A DNA stretch of 64,000 nt from Microbacterium sp. Clip185. GTDB lineage: Bacteria > Actinomycetota > Actinomycetes > Actinomycetales > Microbacteriaceae. A model generated the notes under the pieces. The model was given only the letters and a program-made list of their open reading frames with translations, did no database searches and had not been told where the DNA came from. Position numbers and translations under genes: made by a program. The DNA is taken from the NCBI RefSeq assembly GCF_028743715.1, contig NZ_CP117996.1:3162001-3226000 (forward strand), written 5' to 3'. Positions 23,290-31,635 of this stretch are shown in pieces (position 1 is the stretch's first letter; each line of letters opens with the position of its first letter).

Positions 23290-24963
23290 ATGACCTCGAC
23301 GCACGATGCCTCGACCTTGATCGCCGCGCCCGGATCCGAGTGGTGGCGCACCGCCGTGATCTACCAGATCTATCCGCGCTCGTTCGCGGACGCCAACGGC
23401 GATGGCATCGGCGACCTCCCCGGCATCACCGCACGCCTCGACTCCCTCGCCGAGCTGGGCATCGATGCGATCTGGCTGAGCCCCTTCATGGTCTCGCCCC
23501 AGAAGGACGCCGGCTACGACGTCGCCGACTACTGCGACGTCGACCCGCTGTTCGGCACGCTAGACGACTTCGACGCCATGCTGGCCAAAGCACACGGCCT
23601 CGGCATCCGCGTGATCGTCGACCTCGTGCCCAACCACTCCTCCGACCAGCACGTCTGGTTCCAGCAGGCCCTCGCCGCCGCTCCCGGAAGCCCCGAGCGC
23701 GCGCGCTACATCTTCCGCGATGGAAAGGGCGAGAACGGCGAGCTGCCGCCCAACAACTGGGAATCCGTGTTCGGCGGCGGGATGTGGGAACGCGTCGTCG
23801 AGGCCGACGGCACGCCCGGCCAGTGGTACCTGCACATCTTCGACGTGAGCCAGGCCGACTTCGACTGGACCAACCCCGAAGTGCAGGAGTACTTCCGCGG
23901 CGTGCTGCGGTTCTGGCTCGACCGCGGCGTCGACGGATTCCGGGTGGACGTCGCCCACGGCATGATCAAGAAGGACGGCCTGCCCGACTACACCCCTCCC
24001 GCCGACGGGGACTCGATGGGTGGCGACGACGACGACGTGCCGTACTGGGGGCAGCCCGCCGTCCACGAGATCTACCGCGACTGGCACAAGGTGCTCGCCG
24101 AGTACGACGGCGACCGCGCGCTGTGCGCCGAGGCGTGGCTGCCCACGCCCGACAAGACGGCACTGTGGGTGCGCCCCGATGAGATGCACCAGGCGTTCAA
24201 CTTCCCGTACCTGACGACCGCGTGGGATGCCGACGCCCTCCGCACCGTCATCAGCGACTCGCTGCGCGCCTTCCCGGCGGTCGGTGCCCCCGCCACCTGG
24301 GTGCTCTCCAACCACGACGTGATCCGTCACGCCTCGCGTCTCGCCCTGTCGGCCGAGAGCCCGCAGGGCGAGGGCATCGGGCCGCTGTCCGAGGCTCAGC
24401 CGATCCCCGAGCTCGGGCTGCGCCGCGCCCGCGCGGCCACTGCGGTGATGCTCGCCCTGCCCGGCTCCGCCTACATCTACCAGGGCGAAGAGCTCGGGCT
24501 CCCCGAGGTCATCGACATCCCCGACGACGCGCGCCAGGATCCGACGTGGTTCCGCACCAACCACGAGAAGTACGGCCGCGACGGCTGCCGCGTGCCGATT
24601 CCGTGGGAGGCCGCATCCCCCGCGTACGGCTTCAACGGCACCGGAGCATCGTGGCTGCCCCAGCCCGCGGAGTGGGCGCAGCACGCCCGCGACGTGGAGC
24701 TGCGCGACCCCGACTCGACGCTGGCGCTCTACACGCACCTGCTTCGGGCGCGGAAGGCGCACGCGCTGGGAGCCGCCCCCTTTACGTGGCTCGAGGGCTA
24801 CCCGGAAACGGTGCTCGCCTTCCGCAGCGGTGACGTCACCGTGGTGGCCAACCTCGGCGCCGACGCGATCGAGCTTCCCGCCGGCGACGTCCTCCTCTCG
24901 AGCGAACCGCTCGAAGGACGGCTGCTTCCGGCCGACACCGCGGTCTGGCTCGCCGACGCCTGA
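23290..24963 (+). CDS. GH13 alpha-glucosidase (oligo-1,6-glucosidase-like)
   Basis: The 557-residue intracellular glycoside hydrolase cuts alpha-glucosidic bonds of short oligosaccharides. GH13 regions visible: DLVPNHSSDQH (region I), GFRVDVAHG with the nucleophile Asp (II), LCAEAWL with the acid/base Glu (III) and LSNHDVIRH with the third Asp (IV). The start WWRTAVIYQIYPRSFADANG is typical of the oligo-1,6-glucosidase/alpha-glucosidase subfamily. There is no signal peptide. It stands alone, divergent from apt, with a palindromic operator-like site upstream and a strong hairpin terminator downstream. Confidence 0.92.
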   Translation: MTSTHDASTLIAAPGSEWWRTAVIYQIYPRSFADANGDGIGDLPGITARLDSLAELGIDAIWLSPFMVSPQKDAGYDVADYCDVDPLFGTLDDFDAMLAKAHGLGIRVIVDLVPNHSSDQHVWFQQALAAAPGSPERARYIFRDGKGENGELPPNNWESVFGGGMWERVVEADGTPGQWYLHIFDVSQADFDWTNPEVQEYFRGVLRFWLDRGVDGFRVDVAHGMIKKDGLPDYTPPADGDSMGGDDDDVPYWGQPAVHEIYRDWHKVLAEYDGDRALCAEAWLPTPDKTALWVRPDEMHQAFNFPYLTTAWDADALRTVISDSLRAFPAVGAPATWVLSNHDVIRHASRLALSAESPQGEGIGPLSEAQPIPELGLRRARAATAVMLALPGSAYIYQGEELGLPEVIDIPDDARQDPTWFRTNHEKYGRDGCRVPIPWEAASPAYGFNGTGASWLPQPAEWAQHARDVELRDPDSTLALYTHLLRARKAHALGAAPFTWLEGYPETVLAFRSGDVTVVANLGADAIELPAGDVLLSSEPLEGRLLPADTAVWLADA

Positions 24964-24977
24964 TCGTCGATTCCGAA

Positions 24978-25012
24978 GCACGCCGGCGCGCCCTCCTGGG
25001 CCGCCGGCGTGC
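24978..25012 (+). terminator. Hairpin terminator after the alpha-glucosidase gene
   Basis: GCACGCCGGCG at 24978-24988 pairs perfectly with CGCCGGCGTGC at 25002-25012, starting 15 bp past the stop. It is followed by TCGTGTCT, only weakly T-rich. Confidence 0.75.
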
Positions 25013-25116
25013 TCGTGTCTGCGGGGACTCTCACCGCGCCGACGTTCGCGGAGAGCTCGGCGCGCTCACGTGTGCAGAGGATCTCACCGCCCGGCGCCCG
25101 CGAGTAGGGTCGGGAC

Positions 25117-26331
25117 ATGGCTCTCGACCTCGAAGCGCTGTACACAGACCTGCACCGCCACCCCGAACTGTCGTTCCAAGAGACGCGCACCGCGGGCGTG
25201 ATCGCCCGCACGCTCGAGGTGCTGGGGATCCCGTTCAGCGAGGGCATCGGACGCACCGGCGTCGTCGCGACGCTCGCCAACGGAGACGGGCCGGTCGTGT
25301 GGCTGCGCGCCGATATGGACGGTCTGCCCGTCGCCGAGCGCACCGGCCTCGCGTACGCGAGCACGGCGCGCGGCGTCGACCCGCAGGGCGCGGACGTGCC
25401 GGTCATGCACGCGTGCGGCCACGACATGCACGTCACCGCCCTCCTCGGTGCGCTCGAACGCCTCGTGACGACCGCATCCGAATGGTCGGGAACGGTCGTC
25501 GCCGTCTTCCAACCCGCCGAGGAGTTCGGCGCCGGTTCGAAGGCGATGATCGCCGACGGCGTGCTGGATCGCTTTCCGCGCCCCGACATCGTGCTCGGCC
25601 AGCACGTGACGCCGCTCCCGGCGGGAACGATCGGTGTGCGGCCGGGGACCCAGATGGCGGCGTCGGACGGGCTCACCGTCACCCTGCACGGACGCGGCGG
25701 GCACGGCTCTCGCCCGCACGCCACGATCGACCCGATCGTCATGGCCGCCGCCACCGTCATGCGCCTGCAGACGGTCGCGTCGCGCGAGGTCGACCCGCGC
25801 GAGGTCGCCGTGGTGACGGTGGGATCGGTCCATGCCGGACTCAAGCACAACATCATCCCCGCGGAGGCGACGCTGCAGCTCAGCCTCCGCTACGCGGATG
25901 ACGGGATGCGGGAGCGCGTGCTCGAACGGGTCGAGCGGATCGTCCGCGCCGAAGCCGACGCCTCCGGTGCCGAGGTACCGCCCACGATCGTCACCGACCA
26001 CACGCTGCCGCCGACGATCAACGACGCCGACGCGACCGCGCGGCTTGCGGCGGCCTTCCGCCGCGCCTACGGCGACGCGGCGGTGGTGGACCCCGGCATG
26101 TTCACGGGCAGCGAGGACGTCTCGTGGTTCGCGCGCGAGGCCGGCGTGCCGCTCGTGTTCTGGTTCTGGGGCGGCATCGACCCGGAGCTGTTCGCCCGCG
26201 CGAGCGCCGAGGGCACGATCGACCGCGACGTGCCGACGAACCACTCGCCCTTCTTCGCTCCCGTCCTGCATCCCACCATCGAGCGCGGCGTCGAGAACCT
26301 CGTCATCGCCGCGCGCGAGTGGCTCGACTGA
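25117..26331 (+). CDS. M20D-family amidohydrolase (hippurate hydrolase-like)
   Basis: The 404-residue peptidase M20D protein removes acyl groups from N-acyl amino acids or similar amides. Metal and catalytic motifs are LHRHPELSFQE, VMHACGHDMH, and QPAEEFGAGSKAMI with the Glu pair. The lid domain has GRGGHGSRPHATIDP, and FTGSEDVSWF with another Glu and NHSPFF with a His lie near the end. Related enzymes include hippurate hydrolase and IAA-amino acid hydrolase; the substrate is not defined. TAGGGT lies 6 nt before the ATG (leaderless). Confidence 0.9.
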   Translation: MALDLEALYTDLHRHPELSFQETRTAGVIARTLEVLGIPFSEGIGRTGVVATLANGDGPVVWLRADMDGLPVAERTGLAYASTARGVDPQGADVPVMHACGHDMHVTALLGALERLVTTASEWSGTVVAVFQPAEEFGAGSKAMIADGVLDRFPRPDIVLGQHVTPLPAGTIGVRPGTQMAASDGLTVTLHGRGGHGSRPHATIDPIVMAAATVMRLQTVASREVDPREVAVVTVGSVHAGLKHNIIPAEATLQLSLRYADDGMRERVLERVERIVRAEADASGAEVPPTIVTDHTLPPTINDADATARLAAAFRRAYGDAAVVDPGMFTGSEDVSWFAREAGVPLVFWFWGGIDPELFARASAEGTIDRDVPTNHSPFFAPVLHPTIERGVENLVIAAREWLD

Positions 26332-26356
26332 GCCGAGCCTCGGCCCGGCGCCAGAC

Positions 26357-27160
26357 TCAGGCGGTGCCGAGCTTGCCGTCGAGGGTCTCGGTCACTCGGT
26401 CGTAGATCTCCTTGAGCGTCTTGGCGAGGTCGGTGTAGGTCGCCGCGGACGTGATCAGATCCTTGATGAACTCGGCCAGCAGCGCAGCCCACTTGGCCGT
26501 CTTCGTCGCCGCTTGCCCGGCGATGACGGGCGCCAGCGTTCCGAGCGAGGCCGCACCCAGAATCAGGCTCTGGGCGATGAAACCGACGACGTCGCTGATC
26601 ACGTCGCGCACCATGTCGTGCACGGCCTTCACGATCGTCGAGAGCAGTTCGACCGCGACGCCCACGCCCTGTGCCGCTGCCGACGCCGTGTGCAGCGTGC
26701 TGGCCATCGTGGCGAGGAACTTGCGGTAGACATCCATCGCGAAGCCCTGCAGGCCCTGCAGGTCGCCGATGCTCGCGTCGAGCTCGTTCGCTGCACCTTT
26801 GACCGCGGCAGACACGTTGCCCCATGTCTGGGCGTAGCTGCTGACCATCCGGTGATCACCGGTGAGCTGGTCGAGCCAGTCTTTCAGCGGCCAGAGATGC
26901 TCCAGCATCCACCCGACGCCGAGCGAGATCAGCCAAGAGATCGGATTGACCACGGCGTCCACGGCGGTTGCGCCTATCGACCCGAGTGAGAGACCGAGCT
27001 GCACCCAGTCTCCGCTCTGGAAACTGCTGGCGAGGTTATATCCATCCTCGAACGGACCCACGCCATCCATCCATCCCGGCGCCTCGGGGGCGACGATCAG
27101 GGAGTTCATGTTCGACGCCACCGTGCTGGTCAGCAGGCCGCCGTAGCCCACCGGAGTCAT
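26357..27160 (-). CDS. WXG/ESX-like protein, putative type VII secretion substrate
   Basis: The 267-residue mostly helical protein has a central WXG-type hairpin candidate (SSYAQTWGNVSAAVKGAANEL at about 127-147). The N-terminal third is hydrophobic/amphipathic (SLGSIGATAVDAVVNPISWL), and the C-terminal half is a hydrophobic helical region ending in a coiled segment (AKTLKEIYDRVTETLDGKLG). It resembles the N-terminal targeting part of actinobacterial polymorphic-toxin or ESX substrates, but no toxin domain follows. It overlaps the upstream WXG-like gene by 4 bp (ATGA) and ends the YbaB-WXG operon. No ESX core gene is in the window. Confidence 0.6.
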   Translation of the reverse strand: MTPVGYGGLLTSTVASNMNSLIVAPEAPGWMDGVGPFEDGYNLASSFQSGDWVQLGLSLGSIGATAVDAVVNPISWLISLGVGWMLEHLWPLKDWLDQLTGDHRMVSSYAQTWGNVSAAVKGAANELDASIGDLQGLQGFAMDVYRKFLATMASTLHTASAAAQGVGVAVELLSTIVKAVHDMVRDVISDVVGFIAQSLILGAASLGTLAPVIAGQAATKTAKWAALLAEFIKDLITSAATYTDLAKTLKEIYDRVTETLDGKLGTA

Positions 27161-27489
27161 ACCTCGACCACCCCGCCGAGACGCGCCTCCATGATGCGGA
27201 TCGAGTCGATGTTCTCACGCTCGCACGTCGCGAAGTCTCGCGAGATCGTGCGAACGATGTCGGCCGATCGGCGCAGCAGAGCACGCGTTGCGACGAGCGA
27301 TGCGCCCGCGCCGGCACCCATGGCGTTGGTCGGCATCGCCGCCATCGCGCACATGACGCCGTACGCGTCTCCCCCGAGCGTCATGTAGGTGATGGCGCCG
27401 ATCGGGTCGTCCAGCGAATCGGCGATGCGGTCGATCTTCTGTGCGTGGGCTTCCAGCTGGTCGCAGTCGATGGCGATCTCGTAACTCAC
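27157..27489 (-). CDS. Small WXG100-like/EspC-type helical protein
   Basis: The 110-residue protein is predicted as two helices around a Gly-rich turn: CDQLEAHAQKIDRIADSLDD and, after MTLGGDAYGVMCAM, a second helix from ALLRRSADIVRTISRDFATC. The size and pattern fit the ESX excretion-target (DUF2580/EspC-like) group; there is no exact W-x-G. GTG at 27489 overlaps the upstream YbaB-like stop (GTGA) and its stop overlaps the next gene (ATGA). The three genes are tightly coupled. Confidence 0.6.
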   Translation of the reverse strand: MSYEIAIDCDQLEAHAQKIDRIADSLDDPIGAITYMTLGGDAYGVMCAMAAMPTNAMGAGAGASLVATRALLRRSADIVRTISRDFATCERENIDSIRIMEARLGGVVEV

Positions 27490-27893
27490 TGGATCTCCCC
27501 TTCGTCGGGGCGATTGATTCGCGGTGCGTTAGCTTCCACCCCGTCGCGCAGGTGCGCGACAGTTGGCGATTGCGGGCCGAGCGTCGCTTCAGCGAGGTCG
27601 ACACTCGCGGTACTCGTTCGCCGGTATCCCTCGGCGACCGCGTCAAGCACGAGCGTCGAGAGTTCACGCGGCGTGAGATCGAACGCGGAGTCATCGAACC
27701 GCAGGTCGGTCAACCGGCCACTGACATCGACGGTGATCGACACCTCGCCCCTCGGCGAGCTCACCTCAGCGCTGAGCTCCGAAATCTTAGCCGCGAGAAG
27801 CTGCATCTGATCGGCATGAGCCGCCGCCTGCGCCACCTGCTCATCGATGCGCTGCAGTGCCTCGCGCATCTCCTCTGCTGCCGCCTGGTCCAT
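27486..27893 (-). CDS. YbaB/EbfC-family protein in a WXG-type operon
   Basis: The 135-residue protein has an N-terminal coiled coil (about 2-45: EEMREALQRIDEQVAQAAAH) and a short beta region (GEVSITVDVSGRLTDLRFDD), the YbaB/EbfC pattern. A C-terminal helix and tail follow. Classical YbaB binds DNA, but this version with WXG-like neighbours is common in actinobacteria and may instead act as a secretion partner or chaperone. ATG at 27893 follows AAGGGGGAAAG. It is divergent from the first tail-anchored paralog, with 109 bp between. Confidence 0.7.
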   Translation of the reverse strand: MDQAAAEEMREALQRIDEQVAQAAAHADQMQLLAAKISELSAEVSSPRGEVSITVDVSGRLTDLRFDDSAFDLTPRELSTLVLDAVAEGYRRTSTASVDLAEATLGPQSPTVAHLRDGVEANAPRINRPDEGEIQ

Positions 27894-28002
27894 CTTTCCC
27901 CCTTCTCCGACAGCGCCGATCGTACCGAGACCGCGTTTTTCCTGGGTTGCTCTTGTGCATAACCCTCGGTTCCAGCAAAGGAGCTCGAGGCACAATGTGA
28001 CC

Positions 28003-28893
28003 GTGACCGCTCCGGTGAACTTCACGCCCCTCTACGAGCCGCCCGCGCCGGTTCGGGGGTGGGACCCGCTCGCGCAGATCGTGCAGATCTTCGCCGAAGA
28101 CAACGGATGGCCGTACTATCCCTTCACGGCCGAGCAGCCGCTTCCGGGCGTGATCTTCCGCGAACGCGACGGACGCGCGCGCTTCATGCAGCGCTCTGTC
28201 AACATCGTGCGCATCCCGGGACCACCGCTGACCGAGATCGGCAACAGCTTCTACACCGAGATCGCGGTGGGCAACCAGTTCACGCAGAGCTGGGGGTACG
28301 TCGCCCTGGAGCTGGAAACCCCGGCACCGCCTCTGGTGCTCGCGAACCAGCGACTCTCCCGTCGCTCACCACTGCCCTCGCTGCCCGACGTCAAGCCCAT
28401 GCCGTTCAAGAACCAGGACCGATTCCTGCTGTACGCCGACCCCGGCGCCTTCGCATGGGCGGACTGGCTGTTCGACGACGAAATCCAAGCGCTCCTCGAC
28501 GACGGCACGCTCGGCTTCCACGTCGAGATCAACGCCGGCTCACTCTTCCTCTACGCGCCGCACCCACTCGCCGTCCCAGACCCCGCCGTCTGGCAGCGAC
28601 TACTCGCCCTCATCAGCGCACTGCGCACCCGCCTCGGCGGCCGGCTCCCCGAACCACGCGCCCCCATTTCATCCCCGCGCCCACCCGTACCGAACGAACC
28701 CCCCTACACCACCGCACCCCTCCCACCCGCGAGCACCACCGGTCAGGGCCCCGTCCGCCAGCCAGCCTCACTCCCCATGCGCTCCAACGGTGGCGCCGTC
28801 AACTTCCGGCGCATCTGGGTGGTGCTCGCCGTGGTCCTCGGCTTCACTGTGACCGGAATGGGCGTGGCGGCACTCCTGGGCGCATTCCACTGA
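28003..28893 (+). CDS. Tail-anchored protein, paralog 1, unknown function
   Basis: The 296-residue protein has a globular cytoplasmic part (1-220), a Pro-rich linker (about 222-265: SPRPPVPNEPP) and one C-terminal helix (IWVVLAVVLGFTVTGMGVAA) ending 7 residues before the stop. Conserved motifs shared with the next two genes: NGWPYY, QPLPGVIFRERDG, VRIPGPPLTEIGN, WGYVA, VWQR. GTG at 28003 is preferred because CACAAT lies 6 nt upstream and the length equals paralog 3. An in-frame GTG at 27997 is the alternative. The family was not recognised; a weak likeness to DUF3137-type proteins is possible. Confidence 0.75.
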   Translation: MTAPVNFTPLYEPPAPVRGWDPLAQIVQIFAEDNGWPYYPFTAEQPLPGVIFRERDGRARFMQRSVNIVRIPGPPLTEIGNSFYTEIAVGNQFTQSWGYVALELETPAPPLVLANQRLSRRSPLPSLPDVKPMPFKNQDRFLLYADPGAFAWADWLFDDEIQALLDDGTLGFHVEINAGSLFLYAPHPLAVPDPAVWQRLLALISALRTRLGGRLPEPRAPISSPRPPVPNEPPYTTAPLPPASTTGQGPVRQPASLPMRSNGGAVNFRRIWVVLAVVLGFTVTGMGVAALLGAFH

Positions 28894-28946
28894 CCTGCGC
28901 GGAGAAAATCCATCCCACCGGTCGATAGTCACGAGACAATGTGCGG

Positions 28947-29816
28947 GTGGAGCTTGCTGTCGACTACTCGCCGCTCGTGGATCCGCCGTTTCGTGACAAG
29001 AACCTCAAACCCGACGCGCAGGCCATCCATGCGTTCGCGGTGACCAACGGTTGGGAGTATTACGTGGGCACGGGCTCCCAGCCGCTGCCGGGCGTCCTCT
29101 TCCGCGATGAGCGCGGTACGGCGCGCCACCTGCAGCGCGCGGGAAATCTGGTGCGGATCCCGGGGCCGCCGCTGATCGAGATCGGCAACTGCGCCTACTC
29201 GCATACGGTCAACCTCAACGTCTTCAGCGTGACCTGGGGGTACGTTGCGTGCGCGCTGACCGACCCCACGCCGGAGCTCGTGGTGGAAACCTCGAACGCC
29301 CGCAGGGCCAGGGAGCTGCCGGCCCTCCCCGTCGGCGCGGCTCAGGTCGCGCTCGGCGACGAAGGCACCGCATACGTATCGGCCGAGTCAGTCGCGTGGG
29401 TGCAGACGGTTTTCGATCCGCGGCTCGTCCGGCTGCTGAATGACCCTTCGCTTCCCTTCGACGTCCAGATCTCGCAGGGCTGGCTCTTCCTCTACTGTCC
29501 GGCCGAGCTCTCCGTCACCGCCCCCGCCGTCTGGCAGCGGACGTTCGCGGTGCTCGAGGCCGTACGCGCGGCCATCGCGTCCGCAGCCCCGCTAGAGGTC
29601 CCGTCCACTGACGAGAAGAGAATCGGTCGGGCCACAGCCTCAGCACCGGCCGACCCCGGATCCACGCCTCTGGTGGTTCGAGACCGACCCGCTCCTCTCG
29701 TGATCGAGGACCGGTCCGGCCGGAACACCCGCCGGACCGCGTGGCGCTACTACGCCGCCGTCGTGGTCGTCTTCCTCCTCGGCGTGATCGCCGTCGCCGC
29801 GATCCTGCCACGGTGA
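28947..29816 (+). CDS. Tail-anchored protein, paralog 2 (diverged), unknown function
   Basis: The 289-residue protein has the same layout as its neighbours: NGWEYY, QPLPGVLFRDERG, VRIPGPPLIEIGN, WGYVA and VWQR, then a Pro/Arg-rich linker and a C-terminal helix (WRYYAAVVVVFLLGVIAVAA) ending three residues before the stop. It is clearly older than the paralog 1/3 pair. GTG at 28947 is chosen because GACAAT precedes it by 6 nt, exactly as in paralog 1; GTG at 28941 is the alternative. It lies between the two nearly identical copies. Confidence 0.75.
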   Translation: MELAVDYSPLVDPPFRDKNLKPDAQAIHAFAVTNGWEYYVGTGSQPLPGVLFRDERGTARHLQRAGNLVRIPGPPLIEIGNCAYSHTVNLNVFSVTWGYVACALTDPTPELVVETSNARRARELPALPVGAAQVALGDEGTAYVSAESVAWVQTVFDPRLVRLLNDPSLPFDVQISQGWLFLYCPAELSVTAPAVWQRTFAVLEAVRAAIASAAPLEVPSTDEKRIGRATASAPADPGSTPLVVRDRPAPLVIEDRSGRNTRRTAWRYYAAVVVVFLLGVIAVAAILPR

Positions 29817-29847
29817 GCGAACACAGAATCACGACGAGGAGATCATC

Positions 29848-30738
29848 ATGACCGCTCCGGTGAACTACGCGTCCCTCTACGAACCGCCCGCGCCCGTCAA
29901 GGACTGGAACCCGCTGGCGCAGATCGTGCAGATCTTCGCCGAGGACAACGGATGGCCGTACTACCCCTTCACGGCCGACCAGCCGCTTCCCGGCGTGATC
30001 TTCCGCGAACGCGACGGCCGACCGCGCTCCATGCAGCGCTCCGTCAACATCGTGCGCATCCCCGGACCACCGCTGACCGAGATCGGCAACAGCTTCTACA
30101 CCGAGTACACGGCAGCCGGCCCGCAGACCAAGCCATGGGGGTACGTCGCGCTGCAGCTCGAGTCCGAAGCACCGCCTCTGGTGCTCGCGAACCAGCGGCT
30201 CTCCCGTCGCTCACCGCTGCCCTCACTGCCCGACGTCACACCCATGCCGTTCAAGAACCAGGACCGATTCCTGCTCTACGCCGACCCCGGCGCGTTCGCA
30301 TGGGCGGACTGGCTGTTCGACGACGAACTGCAAACTCTCCTCGACGACGGCACACTCGGCTTCCACGTCGAGATCACCGGCGGCTCACTCTTCCTCTACG
30401 CGCCGCATCCACTCGCCGTCCCCGACCCCACCGTCTGGCAACGACTCCTCGCCCTCATCAGCGCGCTGCGCACCCGCCTCGGCGGCCGCCTCCCCGAACC
30501 ACTGCCCCCCATCGCATCCCCCCGCCCACCCATCCCGAACGAACCCCCCTACGCGAGCGCACCCCTCCCACCCGCGAGCACCACCGGTCAGGGCCCCGTC
30601 CGCCAGCCAGCCTCACTCCCCATGCGCTCCAACGAACTCGCCGTCAACTTCCGACGCAACTGGATCGTCTGGACCCTCGTCCTGGCCGGTGGCGTTGCGG
30701 CGGCCATCACGTCGATCGTGCTGGGTCCCCTGCGCTGA
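29848..30738 (+). CDS. Tail-anchored protein, paralog 3, near copy of paralog 1
   Basis: The 296-residue protein is nearly identical to paralog 1 over most of its length (for example NQDRFLLYADPGAFAWADWL and the TTGQGPVRQPASLPMRSN linker). The DNA is also nearly identical, so the duplication or gene conversion is recent. The C-terminal helix (IVWTLVLAGGVAAAITSIV) has diverged from paralog 1. Here the ATG has a normal GAGGAG ribosome site, unlike paralogs 1 and 2, so it is probably translated from the same mRNA. Function unknown; placed opposite the YbaB-WXG operon. Confidence 0.75.
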   Translation: MTAPVNYASLYEPPAPVKDWNPLAQIVQIFAEDNGWPYYPFTADQPLPGVIFRERDGRPRSMQRSVNIVRIPGPPLTEIGNSFYTEYTAAGPQTKPWGYVALQLESEAPPLVLANQRLSRRSPLPSLPDVTPMPFKNQDRFLLYADPGAFAWADWLFDDELQTLLDDGTLGFHVEITGGSLFLYAPHPLAVPDPTVWQRLLALISALRTRLGGRLPEPLPPIASPRPPIPNEPPYASAPLPPASTTGQGPVRQPASLPMRSNELAVNFRRNWIVWTLVLAGGVAAAITSIVLGPLR

Positions 30739-30794
30739 GTCTGGGCTGCTGAGACGCAGGCCTCACGTCGGTCCTGCCGGACCGGCTGCGCTGA

Positions 30795-31520
30795 TCAGTC
30801 GCGTCCGGCGCCCGCATCCGCCATCGCGCGAACGGGGGCCGCCCGCCGCATCCGCCGGCCCAGCGCACCGAGTCCCTTGTCGATGAGGATGTAGACGTAG
30901 GCGACGACCTCGAGCGCGAGGGTGAGACCCACGATCCAGAGCACGACTCCGCCAAGCCCGTTGCGGTCGACGTTCATGAACGGATACGGGTACTGGCCCC
31001 CGCCGGCGAACCGACCGCCGGCAGCGCCGTAGACGAACGCAAAGGCGAGGTACACGTAGGGGATGAGCGTCCACAGGGGCGGGTCGAACCACCGGCTGCG
31101 CCCCTTGGGCACGAACAGCAGCCAGTCCGCGATCGCCAGCGAGGGCGTGATGATGTGGATCAGGTTGTCGGTCAACGTGAACGGCTGATACCCGTTGCCC
31201 TGCGTGTATGTCTCGGGCACGAGCACGATCAGGTAGATCAGCATCGTCACCGTGATCGCGAAGGCCACGGCGAGTGAGAAACGCGCCGACGGCGTCGAGG
31301 CGCCGCGCGGTCCGTCCGCGCGAAGGTCGGCGACCGTGCGAACGGCGAGCACCACCATCCAGACGAGGCAGAGCAGGTTGCTGAGCACCGTGTAATACAG
31401 GAACTCGACCGGGCTGGGGCGTCCGTCCAGGATGCCGGTGACCCGCCCGATCCCCCAGGCCATGAGCACTGCCGCGACGAGACGATAGGCGAGGGCGACG
31501 CGGCGATCGGGCACATGCAT
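30795..31520 (-). CDS. Pr6Pr-family membrane protein
   Basis: The 241-residue protein has six to seven membrane helices and the features of the Pr6Pr family (F420-independent, widespread in actinobacteria, function unknown): YTVLSNLLCLVWM, NLIHIITPSLAIADWLLFV, PLWTLIPYVYLAFAFVYG, and YPYPFMNVDRNGLGGV. TACGAT lies 7 nt before the ATG on this strand. It is a single gene, convergent with the tail-anchored paralogs. Confidence 0.8.
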   Translation of the reverse strand: MHVPDRRVALAYRLVAAVLMAWGIGRVTGILDGRPSPVEFLYYTVLSNLLCLVWMVVLAVRTVADLRADGPRGASTPSARFSLAVAFAITVTMLIYLIVLVPETYTQGNGYQPFTLTDNLIHIITPSLAIADWLLFVPKGRSRWFDPPLWTLIPYVYLAFAFVYGAAGGRFAGGGQYPYPFMNVDRNGLGGVVLWIVGLTLALEVVAYVYILIDKGLGALGRRMRRAAPVRAMADAGAGRD

Positions 31521-31635
31521 GCGCTACATCGTAGGTCGGCGCGGGAGTCGCGGATGATCACGGAACGATGACGGCATGGCAAACACCCCCCGCTCGCGTT
31601 GCGCGGCCTGAATGATCGGCGTAGTGTCGCGCGTC

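Noticed and set aside
26357..27893. Complete type VII secretion locus
   Set aside because: No EccC-type ATPase, EccB/D/E or mycosin gene is in the window; only accessory-type genes are seen.
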